Shown: positions 24,273 to 33,798 of the stretch, one piece after another | How positions within the stretch are numbered: the stretch's first letter is position 1 | Layout of the letters: each line of letters opens with the position of its first letter | Assembly: GCF_013031245.1 (NCBI RefSeq) | Contig: NZ_WPZL01000025.1 | Span: 1-56,681, forward strand | DNA length: 56,681 bases | Direction of reading: 5' to 3' | From: Ruegeria lacuscaerulensis | GTDB lineage: Bacteria > Pseudomonadota > Alphaproteobacteria > Rhodobacterales > Rhodobacteraceae | Program-made: the position numbers and the translations under genes | Notes under the pieces: generated by a model | Databases searched by the model: none | Told to the model about the DNA's origin: nothing | The model's input: the letters and a program-made list of their open reading frames with translations, nothing else

Positions 24273-25286
24273 ATGAGCGATCCCGGCATCGCCGAGAAGC
24301 TGGTGGAGGTGTTGCATCGCCCAGACGGTGATCCCACCATGCGCCCCGTGCACACAATCGGCATCAGCGCGACAGGGTATTTTAAACCTTCTCCGATTGC
24401 CCGCAATTTTTGCGCCGCCGATCATTTCAACGCGGAAAAGACGGATGTAATCGTGCGGTTCTCGAACGGATCGGGTTGTGCCATCGTGCATGACGGTTGG
24501 TCGGACGTGCGCGGAATGGCGGTACGGTTTCACCTGTCCGATAGTACCGATACCGATCTGATCGCAATGACCCTGCCCGAGTTCTTTGCCCCAACACCCG
24601 AGACCTTTCTGGAATTCGCCGAAGCGGCCAGACCCAAACCGTATGAGGCCGAGACCCCCTGGCAAAAAATCCTAAACTACCTGCAATTGATGCTGCCAAA
24701 GCGTGACCCATATCCGGGTGAAACCATCAGCCCGGATGAAGGCGCTATCGGGTTCGCGGACAACAACGCCTATTCTCAATTGGGAATACTGCAGGCTGCC
24801 CAAATCGGCGCCCCAACCAGCTATGTCCGCGCGGCCTATCATGCGGTGCATACCTTCGTTGTTACCGGATCAGACGGCACGCGCCGCTGGGTACGGTTTT
24901 CGTGGCAGCCGATTGCAGGTGTCCTCAGGACCGATCCGACGAAAACGCCGGACGATGACTATCTGCGGGCCGAGTTGAGGGCGCGGCTGGCCAAGGAACC
25001 TGCGCGATTTTCCCTGATGATGACGATTGGTGAAGTTGGCGACGATTTCGGCAACTCGTCCCGCCCGTGGCCGCCGCACCGGAAGCGGATCATGATGGGA
25101 ACACTGACACTTAACGCCGTGCCCGAAGACCAGTTCGCGCAATGTGAAAAGCTCAGCTTCAATCCGGGTCTGCTCACCGATGGCATCGAGGCTTCGGACG
25201 ATCCGGTGCTGAAGGTGCGTATCGCCTCATACAAAATCTCAAGCGAATGGCGCGGCGGTTCCCCCTGCCCTTTCTCGGAAGGTTAA
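24273..25286 (+). CDS. Catalase-like haem protein (catalase-related peroxidase type)
   Basis: The 337-residue protein, much shorter than true catalases, keeps the catalase core: distal His27 in RPVHTIG, DVIVRFSNGSG, DVRGMAVRF, and near the C-terminus FNPGLLTDGIEASDDPVL followed by RIASY with the likely proximal haem ligand Tyr320. There is no signal peptide. It has a good ribosome site (ggggagaggt). Small catalase-fold enzymes act as peroxidases or, in some eukaryotic relatives, on fatty-acid hydroperoxides. It lies between a patatin and a DyP peroxidase, with 4 bp to the next gene, so these probably form one operon. Confidence 0.85.
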   Translation: MSDPGIAEKLVEVLHRPDGDPTMRPVHTIGISATGYFKPSPIARNFCAADHFNAEKTDVIVRFSNGSGCAIVHDGWSDVRGMAVRFHLSDSTDTDLIAMTLPEFFAPTPETFLEFAEAARPKPYEAETPWQKILNYLQLMLPKRDPYPGETISPDEGAIGFADNNAYSQLGILQAAQIGAPTSYVRAAYHAVHTFVVTGSDGTRRWVRFSWQPIAGVLRTDPTKTPDDDYLRAELRARLAKEPARFSLMMTIGEVGDDFGNSSRPWPPHRKRIMMGTLTLNAVPEDQFAQCEKLSFNPGLLTDGIEASDDPVLKVRIASYKISSEWRGGSPCPFSEG

Positions 25287-25290
25287 GTTC

Positions 25291-26007
25291 ATGACAAGCC
25301 GGAACAGCTGGTTCAATAGCTACGTCAACAGCCTGCCGGAACGTGGTTGGTTCAAGTTCCTGTCTCGATACGTCGTCGTGCCCTATTGGATCTGGCGCGA
25401 TCCCAAGCCAAAGCTGCCGGGCGGCCCACGCCCCTCGCCCCAACCCAGCGAGAATGTGCAGCGCATGATGAACCTGATCATGCCGCTGAAAGATCCCTCA
25501 CCAGCTGGGCGCGCGCGAGCAACGCTGGCCGTCGCGCAGAACGTAGACGAGATATTTGCCGGGCTCGATAATGTCGGCACGGTGCATTTTGCGCGGTTTC
25601 TGCTGATCGACAACAACATCTGCATGATCTCGGTCTATGACGGGGATTTCAGCAACTATATTCGCGATTTCATCACAACAATCGGTAGTGTCTTCAACGA
25701 TGTCATCTCGCTGGTGGACGGTGCCGAACACCTGATCCCGACCGAGCACAATGTGGAAGAGTTCATTGACTGGGTGCAAGCGCATGACCTGTTTCAGGCC
25801 GCTGATTTCCCGACCGACCTGTTCGGTCTGCAGGATGCGGCCAAGGGACTGCCACCAAACCAACCGCCGCATATGCTGGCGTCGCTTCCGCGTGAATTCG
25901 TGCTGCAACTGCATGCAAATCGCAACATTTCGCTTGGGGGGGGCTATCGTGCCTATCCCGGAGTTTCAGCCGCGCAAGTGCGCCAAAAATTCGGACAGGG
26001 CTGGTGA
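25291..26007 (+). CDS. Unknown protein in the catalase-like/DyP operon
   Basis: I do not recognise this 238-residue protein. It is soluble, with a Trp/Arg-rich N-terminus (FLSRYVVVPYWIWRDPKPK), a central region with GTVHFARFLLIDNNICMISVYDGDF (quoted in part for position about 95-118) and HAN-R near the C-terminus. It follows the catalase-like gene by 4 bp with aaggtt ahead of the ATG, and overlaps the DyP gene by 4 bases (GTGA). Such coupling points to a partner protein of the peroxidases, perhaps a cargo-loading, substrate-delivery or haem-related protein; this is inference. Confidence 0.75.
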   Translation: MTSRNSWFNSYVNSLPERGWFKFLSRYVVVPYWIWRDPKPKLPGGPRPSPQPSENVQRMMNLIMPLKDPSPAGRARATLAVAQNVDEIFAGLDNVGTVHFARFLLIDNNICMISVYDGDFSNYIRDFITTIGSVFNDVISLVDGAEHLIPTEHNVEEFIDWVQAHDLFQAADFPTDLFGLQDAAKGLPPNQPPHMLASLPREFVLQLHANRNISLGGGYRAYPGVSAAQVRQKFGQGW

Positions 26008-27401
26008 ATACGAAACTCGATCTCGCCGACATTCAGGGCAACATTCTGCGGGGGTATCGCCGCGATCTGGTGCGCCACTTGATCCTCGAAGTCACCGACC
26101 GTGCCGCGGCGCGACGGTTTTTGGGTTCTGCGGTCGACGGTGGCAGCGACACCGTCCCCGCAATTACACCCGGCGAGTTGTGGGACATCAAACCGCCCTT
26201 CTGCTTCAACATCGGTATTACCTATGAGGGTCTGCGGGCCCTGGGCACACCGCCAGAGCATCTGAAAACCTTTCCCACCGAATTCGCGCAAGGCATGACA
26301 ATGCGCGCTATGAAACTGGGGGATTTCGGCGACAGCGCGCCCGAAAAATGGCCCGCCCCGTTTGATCGACCGGACCGTGTGCATCTGATCGCGTCCATTC
26401 ATTCCGATATCGCCGATCAACTCGACATGGTCGAACAACAGGTCGCCGAGGCCTTCACCGTTCTGGGTGTGCGGAACGGGCGGAACCTGCCCGAGGGCAA
26501 GGTGTTTTTCGGCTATGTCGACGGGATTTCGCAGCCGCGCTTTGAACAGGTTTACGACCCGGAGCAGGAAGGCGTGGATGAACCCATCGACCCGCTCGGA
26601 ACCGCACTGTTGGGTTATCCGACCAAGCAAGATGGCGTTTTGTTCCGCGTCCCCACACCCCATGCACTTGGGTTCAACGGCTCGTTCAACGCCTTTCGTA
26701 TTCTGGCTCAGGATGCGGCCGGGTTCGAGGCTTATCTGGACCAGGCCGCCGACGCCTTGATGGAACATCCCAAACGCGAGCAGCTGGTTGACCCCAACAA
26801 TCTGGACCTAATCGGCAAGGGGCTGGATATGCACGGTGCGCTGCGCGAAGTCGTCGCCGCGCAGATGTGCGGGCGTTGGCGCAATGGTATCCCTTACGAG
26901 CTGTCGCCGGATGCGCAATGGCCCGAGCAAGAGGTCTCACTGACCAATTTCGATTATACACACGTATCTCGTTGCCCTGCCGGATCACACCTGAGGCGCG
27001 GCAACCCCCGGGGCGGCCCGATCGTTCAGCGTATTGCGAATTACACACGGCGGTTGGTGCGCCGGGGAATGTCCTATGGCCCGGACTTTGATCCTCAAAA
27101 CCCCGATACCGAAGAACGCGGGCTGCTTGGCAGTTTCATCGGCGCAAATATCGGCGCGCAGTTCGAGGCGGTGATGTGCGACTGGATAAACCTTGGCCTG
27201 CAAGATCCTCGGATCACCGGCGCAAACGACCCGCTGCTGGGCGCGAACACACCGGAAACCAGCTGGTTCGACATGTCGCTGCCGGACGGAGAGTCCATCC
27301 GCCTGCACGGCTTTCCACGCCTGATCAATACACGCGGCGGGGCTTATACATTCCTGCCCAGCCTGACGGCGATCAAATACCTGTCTGAACTGTCTGATTA
27401 A
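26004..27401 (+). CDS. DyP-type haem peroxidase
   Basis: The 465-residue protein starts at a GTG overlapping the previous stop (GTGA). It has the DyP signature VDGISQP near 171-177 (GXXDG-type, distal Asp), followed by ERGLLGSFIGANIGAQFE toward the C-terminus. His329 in GSHLRRGNPR is the likely proximal haem ligand. The N-terminus (LADIQGNILRGYRRDL) is typical of the longer bacterial DyP subgroup. No Tat signal is seen, so it is cytoplasmic or encapsulated. It oxidises substrates with hydrogen peroxide or organic peroxides. Its stop codon shares bases with the stop of the convergent cyclase gene. Confidence 0.92.
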   Translation: MNTKLDLADIQGNILRGYRRDLVRHLILEVTDRAAARRFLGSAVDGGSDTVPAITPGELWDIKPPFCFNIGITYEGLRALGTPPEHLKTFPTEFAQGMTMRAMKLGDFGDSAPEKWPAPFDRPDRVHLIASIHSDIADQLDMVEQQVAEAFTVLGVRNGRNLPEGKVFFGYVDGISQPRFEQVYDPEQEGVDEPIDPLGTALLGYPTKQDGVLFRVPTPHALGFNGSFNAFRILAQDAAGFEAYLDQAADALMEHPKREQLVDPNNLDLIGKGLDMHGALREVVAAQMCGRWRNGIPYELSPDAQWPEQEVSLTNFDYTHVSRCPAGSHLRRGNPRGGPIVQRIANYTRRLVRRGMSYGPDFDPQNPDTEERGLLGSFIGANIGAQFEAVMCDWINLGLQDPRITGANDPLLGANTPETSWFDMSLPDGESIRLHGFPRLINTRGGAYTFLPSLTAIKYLSELSD

Positions 27402-30400
27402 GCAAGCTCGGCCAGCGCCGCGTCGATGCGTGCAAGCATCGGCGACCGCCCGGCGGCTTCGACGACAACGCGGGCTTTGGTCAGATAGTCCCTGGCCCGT
27501 GACTTCTTTTTCTTCGCCTTGTAGAGCAACCCCATCATCATGTCGCAACGTGCGATGTAATGACCTTTTTCATCGAACTGAGGATTTTTGCGGACCGTCT
27601 CGATCATCGCGATCAAGCGTTTCTCGCCAAAGAGCATGACCCAAACAATAGACCTGAGGTTTTTGATCAAAACCTTTATCGACCCACCCCCTTCGCCGGT
27701 CAGAATGCTCAGATACATCTCGCACAGGAACAACCGGGCCCAGTCTGCCGAAACAAGGGTGCCTTGGTCCGTTCGTTTCTGAATGGCCTCTTCAATCTGA
27801 CGCAATCCGGCTGTGACCTGACCATTCAAAGCGTAAGCCACGCCCAGCATCGCTGCAGGACCAAAGGCAAACAAAGCCCAGCCTTTTTCAGTGCAATCTT
27901 TGATGTGCCTCTGAACAACCTCAATCGCGCCCGGCTTCTCCAGCGGAACCATGGCGCTGACTCTGGCTGCCTCGGCAATGGCCAGTTCGAATTCGGCTTG
28001 CGATGCTTCGCGCGCCTTTTCGGCCATCGACAGCGCCAACTCATGGTCATCCGTGACCATTGCAATCAGCGCTTTCATCGCGGTTCCATAGCCCATCGCA
28101 CGCGGGTCGTTCTTGGATTTGCCAAGGGCAATCATCTGGTCCGATGCTGCATGCGCTCGCGCCACCCGGCCACGGGTCAGTTCGTTCCACCCGACCGTCG
28201 CCAGATAAAAGTTGTGGATATACGCATCGTCGATCTTTTTCAGAGCAGCCTCGATCTCACGTTTTTTCGCCTCAAACCGCTCATTCGCGATCGGAGAATG
28301 ATAGATGGAAACCGACAGTTCGTTGACCATGGCATAGGCCGTGGAGGCGGGGTCCTTCAGACGCTCGGCCATTTCGGTCAGTTCCTGCTGCACCCAATGC
28401 GCCTCGTGGTATCTGCCGTTGCACACCAAACATGAAACATAGTGGTGCAGGAACAGGGCGTGGTCCCGGGTGTCGCCTACTTTTTGCAGGATCGGACGCA
28501 CTGTACCTGCCAGTTCAATGATCGTTTTGACGCGCATCGAGATGTTGGCGCACAGCGCAAAGCTGGCCATGAACGCCGCGAACTGTTCGTTCGTGGCACA
28601 GCCCGGGTCGCTTTGGTACAATTCCAGCGCCGCAACAAAGTATCGATTGGCTTCGTCCAGCGAATAAACACCCAGGCTCTTGTCCCCGGCCATTGCACTG
28701 TACCGAAATGCCTGATCGGTGCGGTCCGTTTGCCCGTAGTGGAACGCCAGCGCTTCAGCCGCCTCCTGCAAACGGTTTGCGTTGCGCAGAACCAGAGCGT
28801 CAGCGATTGCCAGATGCAATTCGGAACGCCGCGACAATACAAGGCTCTGATAAACCGAATCCCGCAACAGTACGTGTTTGAAGATGTAGTCTGCCGAGTT
28901 ACTTTCGCGATACAGCACATCCTGCGCCTGCAATCTTTGAAGAACCGCGCCGATCTCATCGGCGTTTTCGACAACCTGAGACAATAGTCCGGGATCAAAT
29001 CGGCGTCCCATCACAGCGGCTGCCTGCAATACTTCGCGATCTTCGGGCTCAAGGCGTTCAATTCTGGCTGTAAGCAGGCTGCGCATTGTAAGGGGCAACC
29101 CACTTTCACTCATTTCCGCTTCGAAATGCGCCTTGCTGCCGTCGACGCGCAATGCCCCCTGATCCAGCAAAAATCCCAGAATTTCTTCGCCAAAGAGTGG
29201 GTTGCCACCGGCGCGATCGGTCAATTGTTCTGCCAGCCCATCCGGCAATTCGGTCACGCCAAGACGGCTCTGCGCCAAATCGGCGAAATCTTCTACGCAC
29301 AATGGCCTCAGCGCTATGGTCGTCACGCCGGTTTCACCCAGCCAGCCCGGTACATATTCCGGCCGTCGCGTCTGAATGATCAGCAGGTTCGAAAGGTCGG
29401 AATCTTCGATCATATTCGCTAGCAGACTTTCGGATGCGCTGTCGATCCAGTGGCTGTCTTCGATCAACAAAGCCACCCGGTCGTGCGCGCACTTTATTTT
29501 TAGCAAATCCGCCAGAAGCTCGCGGACGCGCAATCCGACCAGAACGCCATCCAATCCGTCCAGTGACCCCTCGGGCGGCTTGATCCCCAGCAGATTCATC
29601 ATCAGGCCCAGGTTCACTTGCGTAAACAGCCCAGACTTTTTAAGGCCTGCTTCCAGTTTCGCCTGGACACGCAATAGATTGTCCGCGTTGCTGATTAAAA
29701 AGGACTTCCGAATTATCTCCAGGAAGGGCAGGAACGGCACCTGCTGACCATCCGCAAAACAGTATCCTGTCAGTACCGCCACATCGTCAGACGGCAACTG
29801 GTGAAGAAACTCGAATACCAGGCGCGTTTTGCCCAACCCTGGTTCAGCCACCAAATCTACGACTGAGCGCGCGGATTTGGACCGGGCAAGCGCCGCAGAC
29901 ATTGCGACCAACTCATCCCTACGACCGACATGATCGCTCAACCCCTGCGCGACCGAGGCGCCGAACCGGGTCGCGTCGTCGGGGACTGCCTGCAATTGCC
30001 ACAGTTTTTGTGGACCGGGCAAACCCTTGATCGAATGCTCGCCGAAAAAGCTCAACTCAGCAGTCCATTCGACCAGACTGCGTGTGGTATCGCAAATCAG
30101 GCTGCCCCCTGACTGCGCAAGGTTCTCAAGACGCGCCGCCAGATTCACTGTATTGCCCACAGCGGTTGTCGGACCATCCTTCCCTTGCACCGCTGCCATC
30201 AGGACTGTACCGGAACTTATTCCAACGCGCATTTCGGGGCGTACACCGAAACGGGTGTCAAAATCTGTCGCGGCTGATTTGAACGCTGCGTGAATTGCCA
30301 GCGCGGTGCGGCAAGCGCGCAATGCCGGGTCCTCAAGCGCCTCGGGTATTCCGAACAACGCCATTATACTGTCGCCGGCAAAATCGCGCACTGTTCCGCC

Positions 30401-30583
30401 ATTGTCTTCGACCACACGGACAAGCGTGTCGTAGACCATGCGCACAAATTCCAGCGCTTTTTCTTCCTCCAGCCGCGCGACAATTGCGGTATAGCCGACC
30501 ATATCGGCAAACAAGACAGACACCTGGCGCCTTTGCCCCGGATCCGCCGACTGCCGCACAGTTATATCCGTAGTATCCCCCAT
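27398..30583 (-). CDS. Class III cyclase - AAA ATPase - TPR signalling protein
   Basis: The 1061-residue cytoplasmic protein has a cyclase homology domain at about 18-190 (VSVLFADMVGYT, DFAGDSIMALFG, VGNTVNLAARLEN with both metal Asp present). Next is a LuxR/MalT-like AAA region with Walker A EPGLGKTR near 243-250. A long helical TPR-like C-terminal half ends ARIDAALAELA. This architecture is a well-known bacterial receptor-type cyclase in which ATPase and TPR regulate the output. Arg replaces the usual Lys before the second metal Asp (VRDFAGD), so catalytic specificity is uncertain. The gene is alone on its strand between a peroxidase set and an SMP-30 gene. Confidence 0.88.
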   Translation of the reverse strand: MGDTTDITVRQSADPGQRRQVSVLFADMVGYTAIVARLEEEKALEFVRMVYDTLVRVVEDNGGTVRDFAGDSIMALFGIPEALEDPALRACRTALAIHAAFKSAATDFDTRFGVRPEMRVGISSGTVLMAAVQGKDGPTTAVGNTVNLAARLENLAQSGGSLICDTTRSLVEWTAELSFFGEHSIKGLPGPQKLWQLQAVPDDATRFGASVAQGLSDHVGRRDELVAMSAALARSKSARSVVDLVAEPGLGKTRLVFEFLHQLPSDDVAVLTGYCFADGQQVPFLPFLEIIRKSFLISNADNLLRVQAKLEAGLKKSGLFTQVNLGLMMNLLGIKPPEGSLDGLDGVLVGLRVRELLADLLKIKCAHDRVALLIEDSHWIDSASESLLANMIEDSDLSNLLIIQTRRPEYVPGWLGETGVTTIALRPLCVEDFADLAQSRLGVTELPDGLAEQLTDRAGGNPLFGEEILGFLLDQGALRVDGSKAHFEAEMSESGLPLTMRSLLTARIERLEPEDREVLQAAAVMGRRFDPGLLSQVVENADEIGAVLQRLQAQDVLYRESNSADYIFKHVLLRDSVYQSLVLSRRSELHLAIADALVLRNANRLQEAAEALAFHYGQTDRTDQAFRYSAMAGDKSLGVYSLDEANRYFVAALELYQSDPGCATNEQFAAFMASFALCANISMRVKTIIELAGTVRPILQKVGDTRDHALFLHHYVSCLVCNGRYHEAHWVQQELTEMAERLKDPASTAYAMVNELSVSIYHSPIANERFEAKKREIEAALKKIDDAYIHNFYLATVGWNELTRGRVARAHAASDQMIALGKSKNDPRAMGYGTAMKALIAMVTDDHELALSMAEKAREASQAEFELAIAEAARVSAMVPLEKPGAIEVVQRHIKDCTEKGWALFAFGPAAMLGVAYALNGQVTAGLRQIEEAIQKRTDQGTLVSADWARLFLCEMYLSILTGEGGGSIKVLIKNLRSIVWVMLFGEKRLIAMIETVRKNPQFDEKGHYIARCDMMMGLLYKAKKKKSRARDYLTKARVVVEAAGRSPMLARIDAALAELA

Positions 30584-30728
30584 ATGAACAAGGGGTTTAC
30601 ATCACGGCAGGCCGTACCGCCAGTATTTGCGGTTAATAAGCCCGTAAGGCACATTCAAATGGCAGCCAAAATGTCACGCTGGGCGCGCATATGGTCAGAT
30701 AGTGGTCCCTAAACGGGCCCATACCGGG

Positions 30729-31652
30729 TCAGGAATTAAACTCCAGTTTCAACCCCGGGCGAGGCCATCTGGTCTTGTAGATTTTGCCGGTGCTCGACGC
30801 AGTGATCCATAAATCGCGCATATCGCTGCCACCAAAGCACATATTCGTTGTGAAAAGATCCGGAACGTTCACGTGCTCATTCGTGCCATCAAGATTGAAC
30901 ACTGTGATCCCGCCATTAAATATCGTGCCAACGCAGACTCGCCCGTCCGCTTCGACCTTGAGGCTGTCCAGCCACTGATACCCCGGCAAAGTTTGCACGA
31001 CATTACCCGGCATTCCCGGAATTGGTCCAGGTTTGACTTGTCCCGGCCCCGTAATCTCCATCGCCCAGAGCCGCCCGAACACAGTGTCCGAGACGTAAAC
31101 AGTCTTGCCATCCGGTGACAAGCCGACCCCGTTAGGCATGGGAATTGTAGCGGCTTTGATCAGAGTTTTGCCGTCGATCGAGGCGTAGTAGAGACCACCA
31201 TAGCGAGTGGACTCATCATCTTCGATCCCCGTGTCGGTGAACCAGAAGCCGCCGGACTTGTCGAACACCAGATCATCCGGCGCAATCAGACGTTTGCCTT
31301 CGTACGAGTCGTACAACTGCGTCACAGCGCCCGTTTTCAAATCGATGCGGTGGACGGAACCGCCCTTATAGTTCGGCCGTATCGGAGCCGGAACGGTGAT
31401 CTTCTCGGGGCCGAACGGCACAAAGCTGTAGACGCCGCCGTTGTTGCAGACATAGGCCGCCCCATCCGGGCCAATTGCAACACCATTGGGTCCGCCGGGA
31501 ATTTCCGCCACAACACTGACGTCTCCGTCCGGCGAAAGGCGCGCCAGCGTCTGTTCCTTGATGTCAACGAACAGGACCGAACCGTCGTTCATCGCAACCG
31601 GGCCTTCGGGAAAACCCAACCCGCTGCACATTTCCTTGAGTTCCAATGCCAT
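30729..31652 (-). CDS. SMP-30/gluconolactonase-family protein
   Basis: The 307-residue protein is a six-bladed propeller of the SMP-30/LRE type. Metal-site residues are seen in order: Glu in GFPEGP, Asn in GGPNGVAIGPDG, Asn in MPNGVGLSPDGKTVYVSDT and an Asp in the last of these. It probably hydrolyses a sugar lactone; the actual substrate is unknown. It has no signal peptide. It is downstream of, and co-directional with, the B12 transport operon, but 183 bp separate them, so joint control is uncertain. Confidence 0.85.
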   Translation of the reverse strand: MALELKEMCSGLGFPEGPVAMNDGSVLFVDIKEQTLARLSPDGDVSVVAEIPGGPNGVAIGPDGAAYVCNNGGVYSFVPFGPEKITVPAPIRPNYKGGSVHRIDLKTGAVTQLYDSYEGKRLIAPDDLVFDKSGGFWFTDTGIEDDESTRYGGLYYASIDGKTLIKAATIPMPNGVGLSPDGKTVYVSDTVFGRLWAMEITGPGQVKPGPIPGMPGNVVQTLPGYQWLDSLKVEADGRVCVGTIFNGGITVFNLDGTNEHVNVPDLFTTNMCFGGSDMRDLWITASSTGKIYKTRWPRPGLKLEFNS

Positions 31653-31835
31653 TCCCGTTCTCCCTGGTCGCGCCGAAGATCTGGATAACGCGACGTCTGC
31701 CGATCCTTACCGATTTGCCAAAGCAAACGGCATCTCCGGCACTATTCCGCAAAACTCTTCGTTTGTACCCACTTTTTTTCAGACCATTGGCGCTGGCCAA
31801 ACTTTATCCGGCACCAGCCCCGTTTTGGTGCTTTC

Positions 31836-32849
31836 CTATCGTTTCGGCCGTGCTGTTCGGAACAGCAACAGGAACACGAACACCGAGCCGATGGATGTGG
31901 TGATGATCCCAACAGGCAGTTCCTGCGGCGCAAGCAATAACCGGCTGACGATGTCCGAACCGGTCAGCAACACCGCGCCCACGATCGCTGCGGTCGGCAA
32001 CAGCTGGCGGTGCAATGGCCCTGCGATCCCGCGGGCAATGTGGGGCACCATCAGACCGACAAAGCCAATCACCCCCGCCACCGAAACGAACACCGCCGTA
32101 GCGAGGGCAGCGGTGAAGAACATGCTGAACCGCAACCCTTTCACGGGCACGCCCAGTGTCGAGGCGGTCAGGTCTCCGGTCAGCAGCGCATCCAGCCAGC
32201 GGCTACGATAGCGCGAATAGATCAGGATCAGAAGCAACCCGGCGCAGACCAAAGGAAACGTCTCCCACCGGGCCAGACCCAGACCGCCCAGCATCCAGAA
32301 GATGACCGAATGTGCGGCGCGGCTGTCACCTGCGAAAATCAGATAGTTGGTGATGGCCGAGAACAGGAACGAAACCGCAAGCCCGGAAAGGATCAGTTTC
32401 TCGGGCGCGCTTGCGCGCAGGCCGTGGACCAGTGCCAGCACGATGCCCGACGCCACAAGCCCGCCGCAGAACGCGGCAAGAGGCAGGGTCCAGAAACCCA
32501 GAATGTCTCCGGTCACTGTAATTACGAACACGGCGCCCGCAGCTGCACCCGAGGAAAGGCCGAACAGGAACGGGTCGGCCAGATCGTTGCGTGTTGTGGT
32601 TTGCAGGACAACACCGACGATACCCAACCCGGCTCCGATCACGGCAGCGAATAGCGCTCGCGGCAGGCGCAGGTCGAACACGATCCGATGTAGGGGCGAC
32701 ATGTCTCCGTCGCTCAATCCGGTGCCCAGCAAGACAGCAATTACCGTCTCAGAGACCGGAATGGACGTGGTTCCGTAGATGGTCGAAACCAGCAAGAGGG
32801 CGGCCAGAATGGCCGCCCCCAGTATAAGTGTCAGGCCCAGTCGGCCCAT
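31836..32849 (-). CDS. FecCD/BtuC-type ABC transporter permease
   Basis: From the ATG at 32849 the product has 337 residues, about ten membrane helices, and the family motif region (FDLRLPRALFAAVIGAGLG; VGLMVPHIARGIAGP). This start is chosen because it lies one base after the binding-protein stop (TGATATG), whereas the open frame extends 17 codons into that gene. It forms the inner-membrane channel for the cognate binding protein and ATPase. The upstream cobalamin riboswitch points to cobalamin or a B12 precursor as substrate rather than an iron siderophore. Confidence 0.9.
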   Translation of the reverse strand: MGRLGLTLILGAAILAALLLVSTIYGTTSIPVSETVIAVLLGTGLSDGDMSPLHRIVFDLRLPRALFAAVIGAGLGIVGVVLQTTTRNDLADPFLFGLSSGAAAGAVFVITVTGDILGFWTLPLAAFCGGLVASGIVLALVHGLRASAPEKLILSGLAVSFLFSAITNYLIFAGDSRAAHSVIFWMLGGLGLARWETFPLVCAGLLLILIYSRYRSRWLDALLTGDLTASTLGVPVKGLRFSMFFTAALATAVFVSVAGVIGFVGLMVPHIARGIAGPLHRQLLPTAAIVGAVLLTGSDIVSRLLLAPQELPVGIITTSIGSVFVFLLLFRTARPKR

Positions 32850-32850
32850 A

Positions 32851-33798
32851 TCAGCTAAGGCCCGGATGCATGGCCCGTGCCATTTTCGAGATCGCCTCAA
32901 TATTTGCCGGTCCGGGGGTCAGCTCCTCGTACCGAAGACCAATCCAACGTTTGTTTTTCACGGCATCGGTCTGCGACATCACCGGGTGCTCCTGCAGGAA
33001 CTTGAACGTATCCGCTGCGCCGTTTCCGGTCTGGTAGTCCAGCAGAACGAGGAATTCCGGGTTCGCGGCAGCGACCGCCTCCCACGAGGTACGGCCCCAG
33101 CTTGTGTCCATGTCGTGGGTGACGTTCTCACCGCCTGCGGCGGCAATCATCGCGTCGGGAATGGCGAACTTGCCCGCCGTAAAGGGCGCATCCGCCGGAC
33201 CGTCCAGCAGGAAGACGCGCGGCTTGGGCAGGTCGGCCGTTTGAGCCTCAATCGCGGTAAGCTCATTTTTCCAGCCCGTAACCAGCGCCTCGGCTTTGTC
33301 CTCGACATGCATGACCTTGCCCAGCCGCAGAACGTCGTCAAACAGCAAATCCATGCTCGCTTCGGGGCGATCCTTGTCCAAATGCACGCAGCTTTCGGTC
33401 AGAACCATGGTCTTGATGCCGAAGGGTTCCAGCGTATCCGGAGTTACGTCCCCACCGGGTTTCATCCCGTAATACCAGCCTGCAAAGAACAGGTCGGGCT
33501 CGACCGCAACAAGGTTTTCAACCGTGGGGTATTTTGGCGCAATCTCGGGGATATCACCGCGCAGCATGTCGAATTCCGGGATGGTCTTGTACCAGCCGGT
33601 GATGCCGGTCAGGCCAACGATTTTGTCTTGCAGACCCAGCGCAAAGGCCATGTCGGTCATGTTCATGTCGTGTATGACCAGCCGCTCGGGCTGGGATTTA
33701 AACACCAGCGGCTCACCGCAGTTGTCGACTGTGACCTCATGCGCGGCGGCGCCGGTTGCCATGGTTGTGACCAGTGCCACGGACCAGATGTGTTTCAT
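32851..33798 (-). CDS. Periplasmic binding protein of the B12-regulated ABC transporter (BtuF-like)
   Basis: The 315-residue protein has a signal peptide (about 1-19, ending GAAA) and the type III binding-protein fold (PERLVIHDMNMTDMAFALG; NLVAVEPDLFFAGWYYG; GGENVTHDMDTSWGRTSWEAV). It belongs to the BtuF/FhuD-like class that binds corrinoids or iron chelates. The ATG follows the ATPase stop directly (TGAATG), so the two are translationally coupled. Confidence 0.88.
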   Translation of the reverse strand: MKHIWSVALVTTMATGAAAHEVTVDNCGEPLVFKSQPERLVIHDMNMTDMAFALGLQDKIVGLTGITGWYKTIPEFDMLRGDIPEIAPKYPTVENLVAVEPDLFFAGWYYGMKPGGDVTPDTLEPFGIKTMVLTESCVHLDKDRPEASMDLLFDDVLRLGKVMHVEDKAEALVTGWKNELTAIEAQTADLPKPRVFLLDGPADAPFTAGKFAIPDAMIAAAGGENVTHDMDTSWGRTSWEAVAAANPEFLVLLDYQTGNGAADTFKFLQEHPVMSQTDAVKNKRWIGLRYEELTPGPANIEAISKMARAMHPGLS

